Assembly: GCF_004348725.1 (NCBI RefSeq)
Contig: NZ_SMKR01000031.1
Coordinates: 1-51,046, forward strand
Reading direction: 5' to 3'
Length of the DNA stretch: 51,046 bases
DNA from: Kribbella turkmenica
GTDB taxonomy: Bacteria; Actinomycetota; Actinomycetes; Propionibacteriales; Kribbellaceae
The notes under the pieces were generated by a model that was given only the letters and a program-made list of their open reading frames with translations, did not search any database and was not told where the DNA came from. A program made the position numbers and the translations under genes. Below are positions 32,346-41,003 of the stretch, piece by piece (the stretch's first letter is position 1; each line of letters opens with the position of its first letter).

Positions 32346-33620
32346 GTGAGACGTGGTGTGGGACTGACCTTGCTGGCCGCCGCGCTCAGCTTGGTGGTCA
32401 GCAGTTGTGGCAGTGGGGTGATCGACAAGAGCACGGACGGCGTTCCGCCCGCGGAGGCGACCGGGACGCTGCGCGTGCTCCTGCCCTCGTTCCCGCCCAG
32501 TACGACGGGACGGGAGGAGTTCGCCAAGGTCGTGGCGGACTTCAACAAGGTCTATCCGAAGATGAAGGTCGAACCGGATTTCGCGACGTACAAGAACCTG
32601 AACGAGAAGCTCTCGACCTCGATCGCGGCCGGTATCCCGTACGACGTGATGGTCACCGGTGTCGGCTGGGTCCAGCCGTTCGCGTCGAAGCGGATCTTCG
32701 CCGACCTGGGTGACTACGGCGTGACGCCGGACGTGATCAAGGAGAAGAGCCTGGGCGCGCTGATCCCGGCGGCGACGTACGACGGCAAGTTGTACGCCTA
32801 CCCGCTGGTCGCCGACGCCCGTGCGGTCGCGCTCCGCAAGAGCGCCTTCCGCGAGGCCGGGCTCGACCCGGACAAGCCGCCGACCTCGCTCGCCGAGATC
32901 AAGACGGCGGCAGAGAAGCTGACCAAGCGCGACGCCGACGGCAACATCACCCGCAGCGGGTTCGACCTGGCGTCCGCGACCGGCTTCCGGCAGTCGTTCA
33001 CCACCTTCCTGGCCTCCACCGGGACGCCGCTGTACGTCGGCGGCGAGCCGAACTTCAACAACCAGCAGGGCCTGGACACGCTGCTGTGGATCAAGTCGAT
33101 GATCAACAACGTCCAGCCGTACGGCCAGCAGAACGCGGCCCAGCAGCCGCTGGTGTTCAGCGGTGAGGCCGCGATGGGCATCGTCAACGGCGGCATCGAC
33201 TGCTCGGAGAAGGGTGTCGGCCAGAAGGTCTGCGACGACCTCGAGTTCTTCCGCTTCGACAGCGGCAAGGAGATCGAGTACGTCGGCGGCGACCTGGCGT
33301 CGATCGGGTCCCGCAGCCGGCACAAGGACGCGGCCTGGGCGTTCATCCAGGAGCTCACCAAGCCGACCACCCTGGACGCGATCGCCAAGCTGAACAAGAA
33401 GATCCCGGCCTACAAGGACGCGAGCAACTCGCCGCAGGCGAAGTCGAACCCGCTGAGCCAGTTCGTCGCCGACGGCCTGGTCTACGCGGTGAATGAGAAC
33501 GAGGTGCCGTCCAACTGGCTGGAGATGCGCGGCAATTTCGACATCCAGCTCACCCAGGCGGTCCTCGGTCAGAAGGATCCCGCCAAGGTGCTGGCCAACC
33601 TGGCAGGGCAGTCACGATGA
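32346..33620 (+). CDS. ABC transporter sugar-binding lipoprotein
   Basis: The 424-residue precursor has a lipoprotein signal with lipobox VSSC (RGVGLTLLAAALSLVVSSCGSG), so the mature protein is anchored outside the membrane. LRVLLPSFPPSTTGREEFAKVVADFNKVYPKMKVEP and IPYDVMVTGVGWVQPFASKRIF are features of family 1 (maltose/oligosaccharide) solute-binding proteins. GTG 32346 follows AAGGAG by 7 bases and gives a clean signal peptide. It is the first gene of an operon with two permeases. The sugar cannot be predicted. Confidence 0.93.
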   Translation: MRRGVGLTLLAAALSLVVSSCGSGVIDKSTDGVPPAEATGTLRVLLPSFPPSTTGREEFAKVVADFNKVYPKMKVEPDFATYKNLNEKLSTSIAAGIPYDVMVTGVGWVQPFASKRIFADLGDYGVTPDVIKEKSLGALIPAATYDGKLYAYPLVADARAVALRKSAFREAGLDPDKPPTSLAEIKTAAEKLTKRDADGNITRSGFDLASATGFRQSFTTFLASTGTPLYVGGEPNFNNQQGLDTLLWIKSMINNVQPYGQQNAAQQPLVFSGEAAMGIVNGGIDCSEKGVGQKVCDDLEFFRFDSGKEIEYVGGDLASIGSRSRHKDAAWAFIQELTKPTTLDAIAKLNKKIPAYKDASNSPQAKSNPLSQFVADGLVYAVNENEVPSNWLEMRGNFDIQLTQAVLGQKDPAKVLANLAGQSR

Positions 33621-34555
33621 GTACAACTCTGGAACGTCCCGCACTCGAGAGTCCGCGCACGGTGGCCCCGGGCAAGGACAGCCGGACGCTGGTCAAGAGT
33701 CAGGTGCGGGCCGGCTGGGCCCTGCTCGCGCCCGCGCTGCTGCACTCGGGCATCTTCATCGTGATCCCGGTGATCGCGGTGCTGGTGCTCAGCCTGACCG
33801 ACTACAGCTTCGGTGACACCTGGGCCTGGGTCGGGTTCAGCAACTACACCGACCTGTTCCGCGACGTCGACTTCCACGCGTCGCTGTGGCACACCGTGCT
33901 GTACGCGATCGTGGTGATCCCGATCTCGATGGCGATCGCGCTCGCGATCGCGATCGGGCTGAACCAGAAGATCCGGGGGCTCGGCTTCTTCCGGACCGCG
34001 TTCTACATCCCGACGGTGACCGCGACGGTGGCGGTGGCGACCATCTGGCTGTGGATCTACAACCCGGGTTCCGGGCTGGCGAACGGGTTCCTGAGCCTGT
34101 TCGGCTTCGCGCCGAACCGCTGGCTGGCCGACCCGGCGACCGCGCTGCCGTCGCTGATGGTGGTCGGGATCTGGCAGGGCCTCGGGACCAAGGTGATCAT
34201 CTACCTGGCCGCGCTGCAGGGCGTCTCCCGCGACCTGCTGGAGTCGGCCCAGCTGGACGGCGCCAACCGCTGGCAGCGGTTCGTGAACGTCACCTGGCCG
34301 GCGATCGGCCCGGTGCAGTTCTTCGTGCTGATCACCTCGATCGTCGGCACCTTCCAGGTGTTCGACCTGGTCTACGTGATGACCCAGGGCGGCCCGGGAT
34401 CGGAGACCCGGGTGCTCGTGATGGACATCTACCAGAACGCGTTCCAGGACCTGAAACTCGGCTACGCGTCCGCCGAGACGGTGATCATGATGGTCGTGAT
34501 CGCGGTCTTCATCCTGGTCGGACGCCTGCTCCAGAAGGCGGATGTCAATGACTAG
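33617..34555 (+). CDS. ABC sugar transporter permease, MalF type
   Basis: The 312-residue protein has about six helices (WALLAPALLHSGIFIVIPVIAVLVLSLTDYSFG being the first). It carries the EAA cytoplasmic loop DLLESAQLDGANRWQRFVNVTWPAIGPVQFFVLI, which docks to the ATPase. The start overlaps the binding-protein stop by 4 bases (ATGA), and it overlaps the next permease by 14 bases, so the three genes are tightly coupled. Confidence 0.94.
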   Translation: MSTTLERPALESPRTVAPGKDSRTLVKSQVRAGWALLAPALLHSGIFIVIPVIAVLVLSLTDYSFGDTWAWVGFSNYTDLFRDVDFHASLWHTVLYAIVVIPISMAIALAIAIGLNQKIRGLGFFRTAFYIPTVTATVAVATIWLWIYNPGSGLANGFLSLFGFAPNRWLADPATALPSLMVVGIWQGLGTKVIIYLAALQGVSRDLLESAQLDGANRWQRFVNVTWPAIGPVQFFVLITSIVGTFQVFDLVYVMTQGGPGSETRVLVMDIYQNAFQDLKLGYASAETVIMMVVIAVFILVGRLLQKADVND

Positions 34556-35456
34556 CGCAACCCTGCCGGCGGTCGCCGGCCCGTCGTCGAAGGATCCGGC
34601 GTTCCGGCCTGGCCGGCTGCTGCTGTACCTCGTCCTGTCCGTCGGCGCGGTCCTGATGATCACGCCGTTCGTGTGGATGGTGCTGACCGCGTTCAAGAGC
34701 AACGCGGAGATCGCCCAGTTCGGCTGGCTGCCCGGTGAACTGCGCTGGCGGAACTTCGTCGAGGCGATGCAGACCGCGCCGTTCCTGCGGTACTTCCGCA
34801 ACAGCCTGATCATTGCGGTCGGTGAGACGGTCTTCACGCTGGCGGTCTGCACGACCGCCGGTTACGCGCTGGCGAAGCTGCCGCTGCGCGGGTCGAAGAT
34901 GCTGCTGAACTACTTCATCGTGCTGCTGCTGGTGCCGTTCCAGATCATCCTGGTGCCGCTGTTCCTGATCGTGAAGTCGATCCCGCTGTTCGGCGGCAAC
35001 AACATCCTCGGCCAGGGCGGGATCGGCTGGCTGAACTCGTGGTGGGGCCTGATCATCCCGCTCGGCGCGGCCCCACTGTTCACCTTCCTCGCCCGGCAGT
35101 TCTACGTCTCGGTGCCGAACGAGCTGGCGCAGGCGGCCCGGGTGGACGGCCTCGGCGAGTTCGGCATCTTCTGGCGGATCATGACCCCGCTGATCAAGCC
35201 GGCGCTGATCACCATCGCGGTGTTCCAGATCGAGGCGGCGTGGAACGGGTTCCTCTGGCCGCTGATGATCACCACGTCGGACTCGATGCGCCCGCTGCAG
35301 CTCGGGCTGGCGATCTTCTCGCAGAACCCGGCCGAGATCGAATGGCCCTACCTGATGGCGGGTACGGCGCTCGCGACCCTGCCGATGATCGTGTTGTTCG
35401 TATTCGCCCAGAAGCGGTTCGTCGAAGGAATGGCGAACGTGGGCATCAAGGGCTGA
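34542..35456 (+). CDS. ABC sugar transporter permease, MalG type
   Basis: The 304-residue permease has six helices with LSVGAVLMITPFVWMVLTAFKSNAEI first. Its EAA loop is ELAQAARVDGLGEFGIFWRIMTPLIKPALITIAVF, followed by EAAWNGFLWPLMIT and the conserved end FVFAQKRFVEGMANVGIKG. ATG 34542 or 34548 may be used; the second overlaps the upstream stop region as well. No ABC ATPase gene is in this locus, as in many actinobacterial sugar operons that share MsiK. Confidence 0.94.
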   Translation: MSMTSATLPAVAGPSSKDPAFRPGRLLLYLVLSVGAVLMITPFVWMVLTAFKSNAEIAQFGWLPGELRWRNFVEAMQTAPFLRYFRNSLIIAVGETVFTLAVCTTAGYALAKLPLRGSKMLLNYFIVLLLVPFQIILVPLFLIVKSIPLFGGNNILGQGGIGWLNSWWGLIIPLGAAPLFTFLARQFYVSVPNELAQAARVDGLGEFGIFWRIMTPLIKPALITIAVFQIEAAWNGFLWPLMITTSDSMRPLQLGLAIFSQNPAEIEWPYLMAGTALATLPMIVLFVFAQKRFVEGMANVGIKG

Positions 35457-35475
35457 ACCGCCCCGAACCCTCGTA

Positions 35476-35507
35476 CAGGTGCTCACCCCGCCCCGGGTGA
35501 GCACCTG
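35476..35507 (+). terminator. Terminator of the sugar transporter operon
   Basis: CAGGTGCTCACCC and GGGTGAGCACCTG form a perfect 13-bp stem with a 6-base loop, 20 bases after the permease stop. Confidence 0.8.
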
Positions 35508-35619
35508 CGAGGCCCCCACAACATGCGGTGGTCCCGAAGAAACACCGGAGCTTCCCACTTGGTCCCCCCGCCGGGTCGCTCACCCTTTTATCGTCACAGT
35601 GTGGCCGCCGTTACATCAT

Positions 35620-35651
35620 TCGTCCGGAAATCTCTGGTTCTTTCCGGACGA
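35620..35651. promoter_or_regulatory. Perfect inverted repeat upstream of the EEP gene
   Basis: TCGTCCGGAAA and TTTCCGGACGA (11 bp each) flank a 10-base spacer in an otherwise empty 240-base interval. It could be an operator or a stem-loop; no other signal is clear in this interval. Confidence 0.45.
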
Positions 35652-35749
35652 TTTCTTCGAGATCCTCCGGAATGCCGCGGTTCGTACTACGTTTCGCACC
35701 CGCCACGCGACCGTGGGTGAACGAGGTCCAGCCGGGGAACTGGAACGGC

Positions 35750-36559
35750 ATGCGAATCCGGGTGCTCACGATGAACGTCCAGCACGACGCCGGCGACCCA
35801 CGCCGTACCGCGTTGATCAACGGCGAGCTGCGGCGGCTGTCGCCGGACGTCGTCGCGTTGCAGGAGGTCCGGCCTGACCAGTTGGCCGAGCTGGTCGAGG
35901 GCACGGGGTTGACCCACACCACGCACCAGGCCGACGTACTGGAGTCCGAGTGGCAGGACGGAATCGTGCTCGCGTCCCGCCGTCCGCAGCGCGTGGTCGA
36001 CGTCCGCGAGCATCGTGCCTCGGCGGACGCCGACGTCCACTGGTGGACGCTGGCCGCGGCGGTCGACGTAGCGGAGTTGGGGGAGTTGCTGTTCGTCCAG
36101 CCGGCGACGCCGTGGCGGCTCGATCAGTCGGCCGCGCGGGAGGAGCAGTTGCTGGCGGCGGCCGAGGTGGACGAGAAGTACCGGTTCCGGCTGCCGTCGA
36201 TCATCGCCGGCGACCTGAACGCGACCCCGGACTCGGCCGGGATCCGCTTCCTCAGCGGCTTGCAGTCCCTTGCCGGTCGCAGTGTGCACTACCACGACGC
36301 CTGGGCCGTCGCCGGCGACGGCGCCGGCTACACCTGGACCGCCGCCAACCCCGTCGCCGCCCCCGAGATCGACCACCTCGTCGGGCAACCCCATCACCAC
36401 CGCCGGATCGACTACATCTTCGTCGGCTCCGCCCACTCCCACCCGGCCGCCCGCGCCCGGGTCGTGCACGCCGGACTCGTCGGCGACACCCCCATCGACA
36501 ACATCTGGCTCAGCGACCACTACGGCGTACTCGCCGACCTGGACTACTCCCTCAGCTGA
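35750..36559 (+). CDS. Endonuclease/exonuclease/phosphatase family hydrolase
   Basis: The 269-residue cytoplasmic protein has the DNase I-like fold that cleaves phosphodiesters with Mg2+. The catalytic positions are Asn9 (LTMNVQHDAG), Glu39 (VALQEVRP), Asp155 and Asn157 (GDLNATPDSAG), Asp221 (RRIDYIFV) and SDH at 256-257. The substrate may be nucleic acid, sphingomyelin-like lipid or another phosphate ester. ATG 35750 gives the conserved N-terminus. It is followed directly by the damaged chimera region. Confidence 0.9.
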   Translation: MRIRVLTMNVQHDAGDPRRTALINGELRRLSPDVVALQEVRPDQLAELVEGTGLTHTTHQADVLESEWQDGIVLASRRPQRVVDVREHRASADADVHWWTLAAAVDVAELGELLFVQPATPWRLDQSAAREEQLLAAAEVDEKYRFRLPSIIAGDLNATPDSAGIRFLSGLQSLAGRSVHYHDAWAVAGDGAGYTWTAANPVAAPEIDHLVGQPHHHRRIDYIFVGSAHSHPAARARVVHAGLVGDTPIDNIWLSDHYGVLADLDYSLS

Positions 36560-36741
36560 GGGTCCCCACCTGACCCCGGTGCCCGGTTAGGCTTCCGGCT
36601 GTGACTGCCGGGTCGGCCATTGGCCATTCACGAGTCGGGTTCCCGGCTGCGTTCTGAGCGCCGGTAGGGCCATCCGCGGCCCACCTCCATCTCTCTGCTG
36701 TCGACGTTCCGCGTCCGAAACACTCCAGAGAGAAGCGAATC
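36560..36741. other. Non-coding leader of the chimeric gene
   Basis: No reading frame with consistent codon use is present. The stretch has several short GC-rich inverted repeats but no structure I can assign to a riboswitch class. Confidence 0.4.
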
Positions 36742-37554
36742 CTGAACGATCTCGTCCAGCAGTTCCGGGCGACCGCCGGCCAGGTCGACGACGGCAGGTA
36801 CTTGCTGCTGACAACGACCGGCGCCCGCTCCGGCCGCCCGCACACCGCGATCCTCGGCTACTACCCGGACGGCGATCGCGTCCTCGTCGTCGGTTCGGCC
36901 GGCGGCGGCCCCAAGCACCCGGACTGGTACCACAACCTAATGGCCAACCCCGAGGTCACCGTGGAGACCGGACTGTTCACCTACCCGGCCACGGCGGTCG
37001 CCCGCGCGCGGGAACGGGCCGGCGAGCTCGCGGTCGAGTGGGTCGAGGGCGACGCCGAGGAGCTGCCCTTCGAGGATCAGCGTTTCGACGTGGTGCTGTC
37101 GACGTTCGGTTGCATGTTCGCACCTCGCCACGAGGTGGTCGCCGACGAACTGGCGCGGGTCCTGCGGCCAGGCGGGCGACTCGGGTTGTGCACCTGGACG
37201 CAGAACGGTGTCGGTGACTTCTTCCGGGCGCTCGACGGGTACTTCCCGCCGGCCCCGCCGTTCGTCGATCCACCGCTGGCCTGGGGCGACGAGGACCACG
37301 TGCGCGAGTCGTTCGAAGGCACGCGGATCGAGCTGTCGATCAAGCGCGAGGTGTTCGTCATCCGCCACCCGTCCGCCGAGGCCGCGGTCGACTGCTACGC
37401 GACCGCGTTCGGGCCGGTCGTGCTGGCCCGCGAGGCGTTGGGCGATCGGTGGCCGGAGCTTCGCCGCGACCTGTTCGAGCTGTTCGCGTCGCGTGACGCC
37501 ACGCTCCCGGCGGAGTATCTGGTGATTCAGGGGCGGCGGGCCAGCAGAGCGTAG
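36742..37554 (+). pseudogene. Chimera of a DDN-type F420 nitroreductase N-terminus and a SAM methyltransferase C-terminus
   Basis: The frame beginning with CTG at 36742 reads LNDLVQQFRATAGQVDDGRYLLLTTTGARSGRPHTAILGYYPDGDRVLVVGSAGGGPKHPDWYHNLMANPEVTVETG. That is the N-terminal part of a deazaflavin-dependent nitroreductase. At about residue 80 it changes to ERAGELAVEWVEGDAEELPFEDQRFDVVLSTFGCMFAPRHEVVADELARVLRPGGRLGL, the second half of a methyltransferase. The methyltransferase glycine-rich SAM motif I is absent, and the nitroreductase lacks its end. The natural ATG position is CTG, with AGAGAAG upstream; TTG 36802 is the first usual start. It looks like a deletion fusion without either activity. 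Confidence 0.8.
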
Positions 37555-38279
37555 GAGTTGGGCAGCCGGCCGGACCACGCGGCCGCGTCGGTGCCGTCGG
37601 CGGGACGCCAGAACGGCTCGGCGTACTCCTCGAGGACTTCGATGCGCAGACCGGCGGCGACGACGGCCGTCACGATCTGGCCGAGGTTCCACTGCCACTC
37701 CTGCGCGCCGTTGGCCGGGAACGTGTCGTTGACGTGCGACTCGGCGAAGTAGCTGCGGTCGGGCCGGATCCGCGGCTCGTCCTCGTCCCAGCTCCACAAC
37801 GGCACCGCCGGGTGCGCCTCGTACACGAACAGGTGGCCGCCCGGCCGCAGTACCCGGGCCGCGTCCGCTGCCCACGCGCCGATGTCGCGCATCCAGATCA
37901 GCGCGCCTTTACCGGTGTAGACGAGATCGGCCGCCCCGTCCTTCACCGGTACGCCGGGGACCTCTGCGACGACGTACTGACACGAGAGGTCCAGCTCTGC
38001 CGCTCTCCGGTGAGCTGCGCCCGCGGCCACCGAGCTGTAGTCGACTCCCACGACCTGACGGGCACCGGCCTTCACCAGCGCGACGTCGTCCAGTCCGTGC
38101 CCGCTCTGGAAGTGCACGACGACCGGCCGGTCGTCGAGCAACGGCTGGAGGAGCTCCGCCTCCCGCGGGAATAGCCTGGCCGCACTACGTGCCTCCTCGA
38201 GCAGTTCGTCGTACTCGTGCACGTGCTTGGTCGAGGCCTTCTCCCACGCCGCCCGGTTGCTCTGCACCACCTTGTCCAT
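37527..38279 (-). CDS. Class I SAM-dependent methyltransferase
   Basis: The 250-residue enzyme begins MDKVVQSNRAAWEKASTKHV and contains VVVHFQSGHGLDDVALVKAGARQVVGVDYSS, an altered motif I with Gln-Ser-Gly-His-Gly. GKGALIWMRDIGAWAADAARVLRPGGHLFVYEAHP follows. The methyl acceptor is unknown. Its 3' end overlaps the end of the convergent chimeric gene by 28 bases, consistent with the deletion having brought the two genes together. Confidence 0.88.
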   Translation of the reverse strand: MDKVVQSNRAAWEKASTKHVHEYDELLEEARSAARLFPREAELLQPLLDDRPVVVHFQSGHGLDDVALVKAGARQVVGVDYSSVAAGAAHRRAAELDLSCQYVVAEVPGVPVKDGAADLVYTGKGALIWMRDIGAWAADAARVLRPGGHLFVYEAHPAVPLWSWDEDEPRIRPDRSYFAESHVNDTFPANGAQEWQWNLGQIVTAVVAAGLRIEVLEEYAEPFWRPADGTDAAAWSGRLPNSYALLARRP

Positions 38280-38311
38280 CGGCCCAGTCTTTCGTACGGC
38301 CTGGGTCCGGG

Positions 38312-39574
38312 TCAGCCGGTTATCCAGCCGGCCCGGTGCGCGGTGATCGACACCAGCGCGGCGAGCGCCAGCTTGAGTCCGTGCTGACTCGCGAGCGCGA
38401 TCAGGCTGCCGCCGTACGTCGTCCTGAGGTCCCGTGGGCCGACCGATACGTCACCGCTGAGCTTCTGCATCGCCTTCGCGGCCCGCCCAGCTCTGAACCG
38501 CCCGCTCCACAGCCCTCTGAGTGTGTAGCTGCCCGTGTGGGTGACCATCAGGTCCGGTTCGTAGGCGATCGTGTGGCCGGCCAGTACGGCGCGCCGCGCG
38601 AGATCCCGATCCTGGGACTTCCGGAACGCCGGATCGAATCCGCCCAGCTCGCGGAAGAGCTCCGCCCGGAACCCGCAGTTCCCGCCGTTCACGTAGTCGA
38701 CCTGACGGGCGTTCTGCCGGTGTCTGTGCTCGAAAGCCAGCCCACGCAGGCGATTCAGCACGCCGTCTCCCGCCTCTACAACTCGGCCGGCCACCGCCGC
38801 ATCCACCCCGGACAGGCCGACGACCAATCGCCGTACCCAATCCGGTCCCGGCACCGTGTCGTCATCCAGAAACCCGACGAACTCCCCTTGCGCCGCCTCC
38901 ACCGCCCGGTTGCGCGCCACACTCACCCCTTGCGGCACCCCCAACCGCACCACCTTCACCCCGTCGACCGTGGGCTCCCAATCCCCATCCACTCCGACGA
39001 CCACCTCGAACCCCGGCGCCCGCACCTGCCGGGCCAGTCCGTCGAGCACCGGGCCGAGGTCCCGCCCGACCGTCGGAATCACCACCGACGCCCGGACCAC
39101 GTCGCTCAGCTCGTGCAGCAGGTCGAGATCGTGCAGATCCTGCGGCCTGAGCACGTAACCCTTGTGGGTCCGGAGCTGCGTGCTCAGCCGCATGCACCGG
39201 ACCTCCCGTCCGCCGATGTGCCCGATCTCCGGCGGCGGAAGGTAGTGCGGATTCCCGTCGAAGTCGAGCTGCTCCGAGCCCCCGTCGGCCAACGCCGTAC
39301 TCGGATGCAGGTCCACCCGTTGCCCGTCCACAGTGTGGGTCAACTGCACTGTCACCGAGACGAACCGCTCGTCGGTGACGACGTACCCCGCCGTCCCCAG
39401 CACCCCGATCACCGCACCCAGCTGGGCCCGGGCGACCCCGAGATCGAGATCCCCGTGGGTACGCGTCTGCCTGCCCACCAACGCATCCACACCCCACCCA
39501 CCGTCAACCCAGACGTCGAAGTCCTCCAGGAGCTCGAGCAGCACCAGGACACGCTCCGCCGTCATCACGCTCAC
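38312..39574 (-). CDS. Fusion of LinA-like nucleotidyltransferase and GT2 glycosyltransferase
   Basis: One 420-residue frame joins two recognisable enzymes. Residues about 5-155 match lincosamide/aminoglycoside nucleotidyltransferases: WVDGGWGVDALVGRQTRTHGDLDLGV, with Asp42 and Asp44 as metal ligands, and QRVDLHPSTAL. Residues 162-420 are a GT2 glycosyltransferase: ASVVIPTVGRDLGPVLDGLARQV, GVSVARNRAVEAAQGEFVGFLDDDT with DDD at 237-239, VNGGNCGFRAELFRELGGFD, and SQDRDLARRA. No stop or obvious linker separates them. GTG 39574 is chosen because TATGCT (39582-39587) lies 7 bases upstream. A drug- or sugar-modifying role is possible; this is inference. Confidence 0.88.
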   Translation of the reverse strand: MSVMTAERVLVLLELLEDFDVWVDGGWGVDALVGRQTRTHGDLDLGVARAQLGAVIGVLGTAGYVVTDERFVSVTVQLTHTVDGQRVDLHPSTALADGGSEQLDFDGNPHYLPPPEIGHIGGREVRCMRLSTQLRTHKGYVLRPQDLHDLDLLHELSDVVRASVVIPTVGRDLGPVLDGLARQVRAPGFEVVVGVDGDWEPTVDGVKVVRLGVPQGVSVARNRAVEAAQGEFVGFLDDDTVPGPDWVRRLVVGLSGVDAAVAGRVVEAGDGVLNRLRGLAFEHRHRQNARQVDYVNGGNCGFRAELFRELGGFDPAFRKSQDRDLARRAVLAGHTIAYEPDLMVTHTGSYTLRGLWSGRFRAGRAAKAMQKLSGDVSVGPRDLRTTYGGSLIALASQHGLKLALAALVSITAHRAGWITG

Positions 39575-39581
39575 CTCGCCG

Positions 39582-39587
39582 AGCATA
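39582..39587 (-). promoter_or_regulatory. -10 box (TATGCT) of the fusion gene
   Basis: The box ends 7 bases before GTG 39574 and overlaps the in-frame ATG at 39586, so translation is unlikely to begin at that ATG. Confidence 0.55.
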
Positions 39588-39692
39588 GGCAGCCGCCGTC
39601 CCGACAGGTGATCGCGCCCCTGGCGGTTGTCCATTGCCACTGACAACGATGGGGAACTAGAGTCCACATCCTTGCCGGAGGGACGGATAGCC

Positions 39693-40565
39693 GTGGCTGA
39701 TGGATCGTGCATCCTGTGTGCGCAGAGTGGACCGTTCCGCCCGCGCGGGGCGAAGGACGGCTACGGGATCGAGGAGTGCCCGGCGTGCGGGCTCGTCCAG
39801 CTCGTGCCGACGCCGACGGCCGAGACCCTGCGCGCGCTCTACGAAGGCGAGTCGTACTTCGGGGGCGACGGCGACACCGGGTACTCGCAGTACGAGAGCC
39901 AGGAGGTCGAGTATCTGGCGACCTTCCGCGAGGACGTCCGGCGGATCGCCGAGTTCGTGCCCTCCGGCCGGGTGCTCGAGGTCGGCTGCGGCTACGGATA
40001 CTTCCTGCAGTGTGCGCTGGACGCCGGGTACGACGCCTACGGGATCGACCTCTCGCCCGCGGCCGTCAAGTGGGCCGCCGAGCGCCATCCGGGCCGCGTG
40101 TTCTGCGGCCTGCTCGAGGAGGTCCCGCAGATCCAGGACCAGCAGTACGACGTCATCTTCGGCTCACACCTGATCGAGCACCTCACGGAGCCCGGCGCCT
40201 TCCTCGAGACGGCATCACGGCTGCTCCGTCCGGGCGGCCTGATCGTGCTGGTCACGCCCAACATCAAGAGCCTGCTGGCCCGCGTCTCCGGCTCCCGCTG
40301 GGTCTCCTTCAAGATCCCCGAGCACGTCAGTTACTACGATCCGGCCACCATCACGGAGTTGCTGAGCCGCGGAGGCTTCGCCGTTCGCGCGACCGACCCC
40401 GCCTACCAGTACTACGCGCTCCCGTTCGTCGCCTCGCGGGTCCGGGAGCTCCTGCATCCCGTGTCACGCCTGGTCCCCGCGGTGGAGAACACCAAACTCC
40501 TGCGCGACCGGCGCATCCGGGTCACCAGTGGCTCGATGCGGGTGATCGCGGCTCTGACCCCGTAG
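39693..40565 (+). CDS. SAM methyltransferase with N-terminal zinc-ribbon
   Basis: The 290-residue protein begins with SCILCAQSG and EECPACGLVQL, two Cys pairs of a zinc ribbon. It continues with motif I GRVLEVGCGYGYFLQCALDAGYDAYGIDLS and SHLIEHLTEPGAFLETASRLLRPGGLIVLVTPN. This layout is common in methyltransferases acting on sugar nucleotides or cell-surface glycans. GTG 39693 follows GGAGGGA, and TAGAGT near 39659 may be its -10. It is divergent from the nucleotidyltransferase/GT2 fusion, so the two may work on the same glycan. Confidence 0.88.
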   Translation: MADGSCILCAQSGPFRPRGAKDGYGIEECPACGLVQLVPTPTAETLRALYEGESYFGGDGDTGYSQYESQEVEYLATFREDVRRIAEFVPSGRVLEVGCGYGYFLQCALDAGYDAYGIDLSPAAVKWAAERHPGRVFCGLLEEVPQIQDQQYDVIFGSHLIEHLTEPGAFLETASRLLRPGGLIVLVTPNIKSLLARVSGSRWVSFKIPEHVSYYDPATITELLSRGGFAVRATDPAYQYYALPFVASRVRELLHPVSRLVPAVENTKLLRDRRIRVTSGSMRVIAALTP

Positions 40566-40585
40566 GCAAAGCGAGCGTCGCCGGC

Positions 40586-40660
40586 ATGCGGATCAGCCGG
40601 TGTGCCCTCGGGACTCTCGCCGGCGGCGTCGTACTGGCGTGCGTCAGCGCATGTGCTCCA
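40586..40660 (+). pseudogene. Lipoprotein signal-peptide remnant
   Basis: ATG 40586 begins MRISRCALGTLAGGVVLACVSACAPG, an excellent lipoprotein signal with lipobox. After about 26 residues the frame becomes Arg/Pro-rich nonsense that runs antisense to the YCII gene. A lipoprotein gene has probably been truncated at the junction with the YCII 3' end near 40650. Confidence 0.4.
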
Positions 40661-41003
40661 GGTCGGGCCGCCGGAACGGGAAGAACTCACGGACGTCCTG
40701 CGCGCAGCGGCACGCGACCGCCACCTTCTCGGCCCACTTCAGGGCGTCGTCCCAGGTGGGCACGTCGACCACGAAGATGCCGCCGATGAGCTCCTTGCTC
40801 TCCGGGTACGGGCCGTCGGTGATCATCCCGTCGGTGCCCACGAGCGCGTGCTGCTTGCTGTAGTCCAGCCCGCCGCTGAAGACGAACACACCCGCGTCCT
40901 TGGCCTCCTGGATGACCGCGTGCCCGGCGTCGGCCACCGCTGGCAGGTCATCCACCGGAAAATCCATCGCACCGTCCTCGAACGAGATCAGGTACAGCGT
41001 CAT
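40644..41003 (-). CDS. YCII/DGPF-domain protein
   Basis: The 119-residue protein has MTLYLISFEDGAMDFPVDDLPAVADAGHAVIQEAKDAGVFVFSGGL and the signature DGMITDGPYPESKELIGGIFVVDVPTWDDALKWAEKVA. DGPF proteins are normally encoded next to ECF42-type sigma factors and may sense or modify a signal. Here the sigma partner is absent; a broken gene of that type lies 15 kb upstream. GGAGAAGGAG precedes ATG 41003. Confidence 0.9.
   Translation of the reverse strand: MTLYLISFEDGAMDFPVDDLPAVADAGHAVIQEAKDAGVFVFSGGLDYSKQHALVGTDGMITDGPYPESKELIGGIFVVDVPTWDDALKWAEKVAVACRCAQDVREFFPFRRPDLEHMR

Noticed and set aside
36560..36741. Riboswitch before the chimeric gene
   Set aside because: Several GC-rich inverted repeats exist, but no conserved core of a class I know can be placed.
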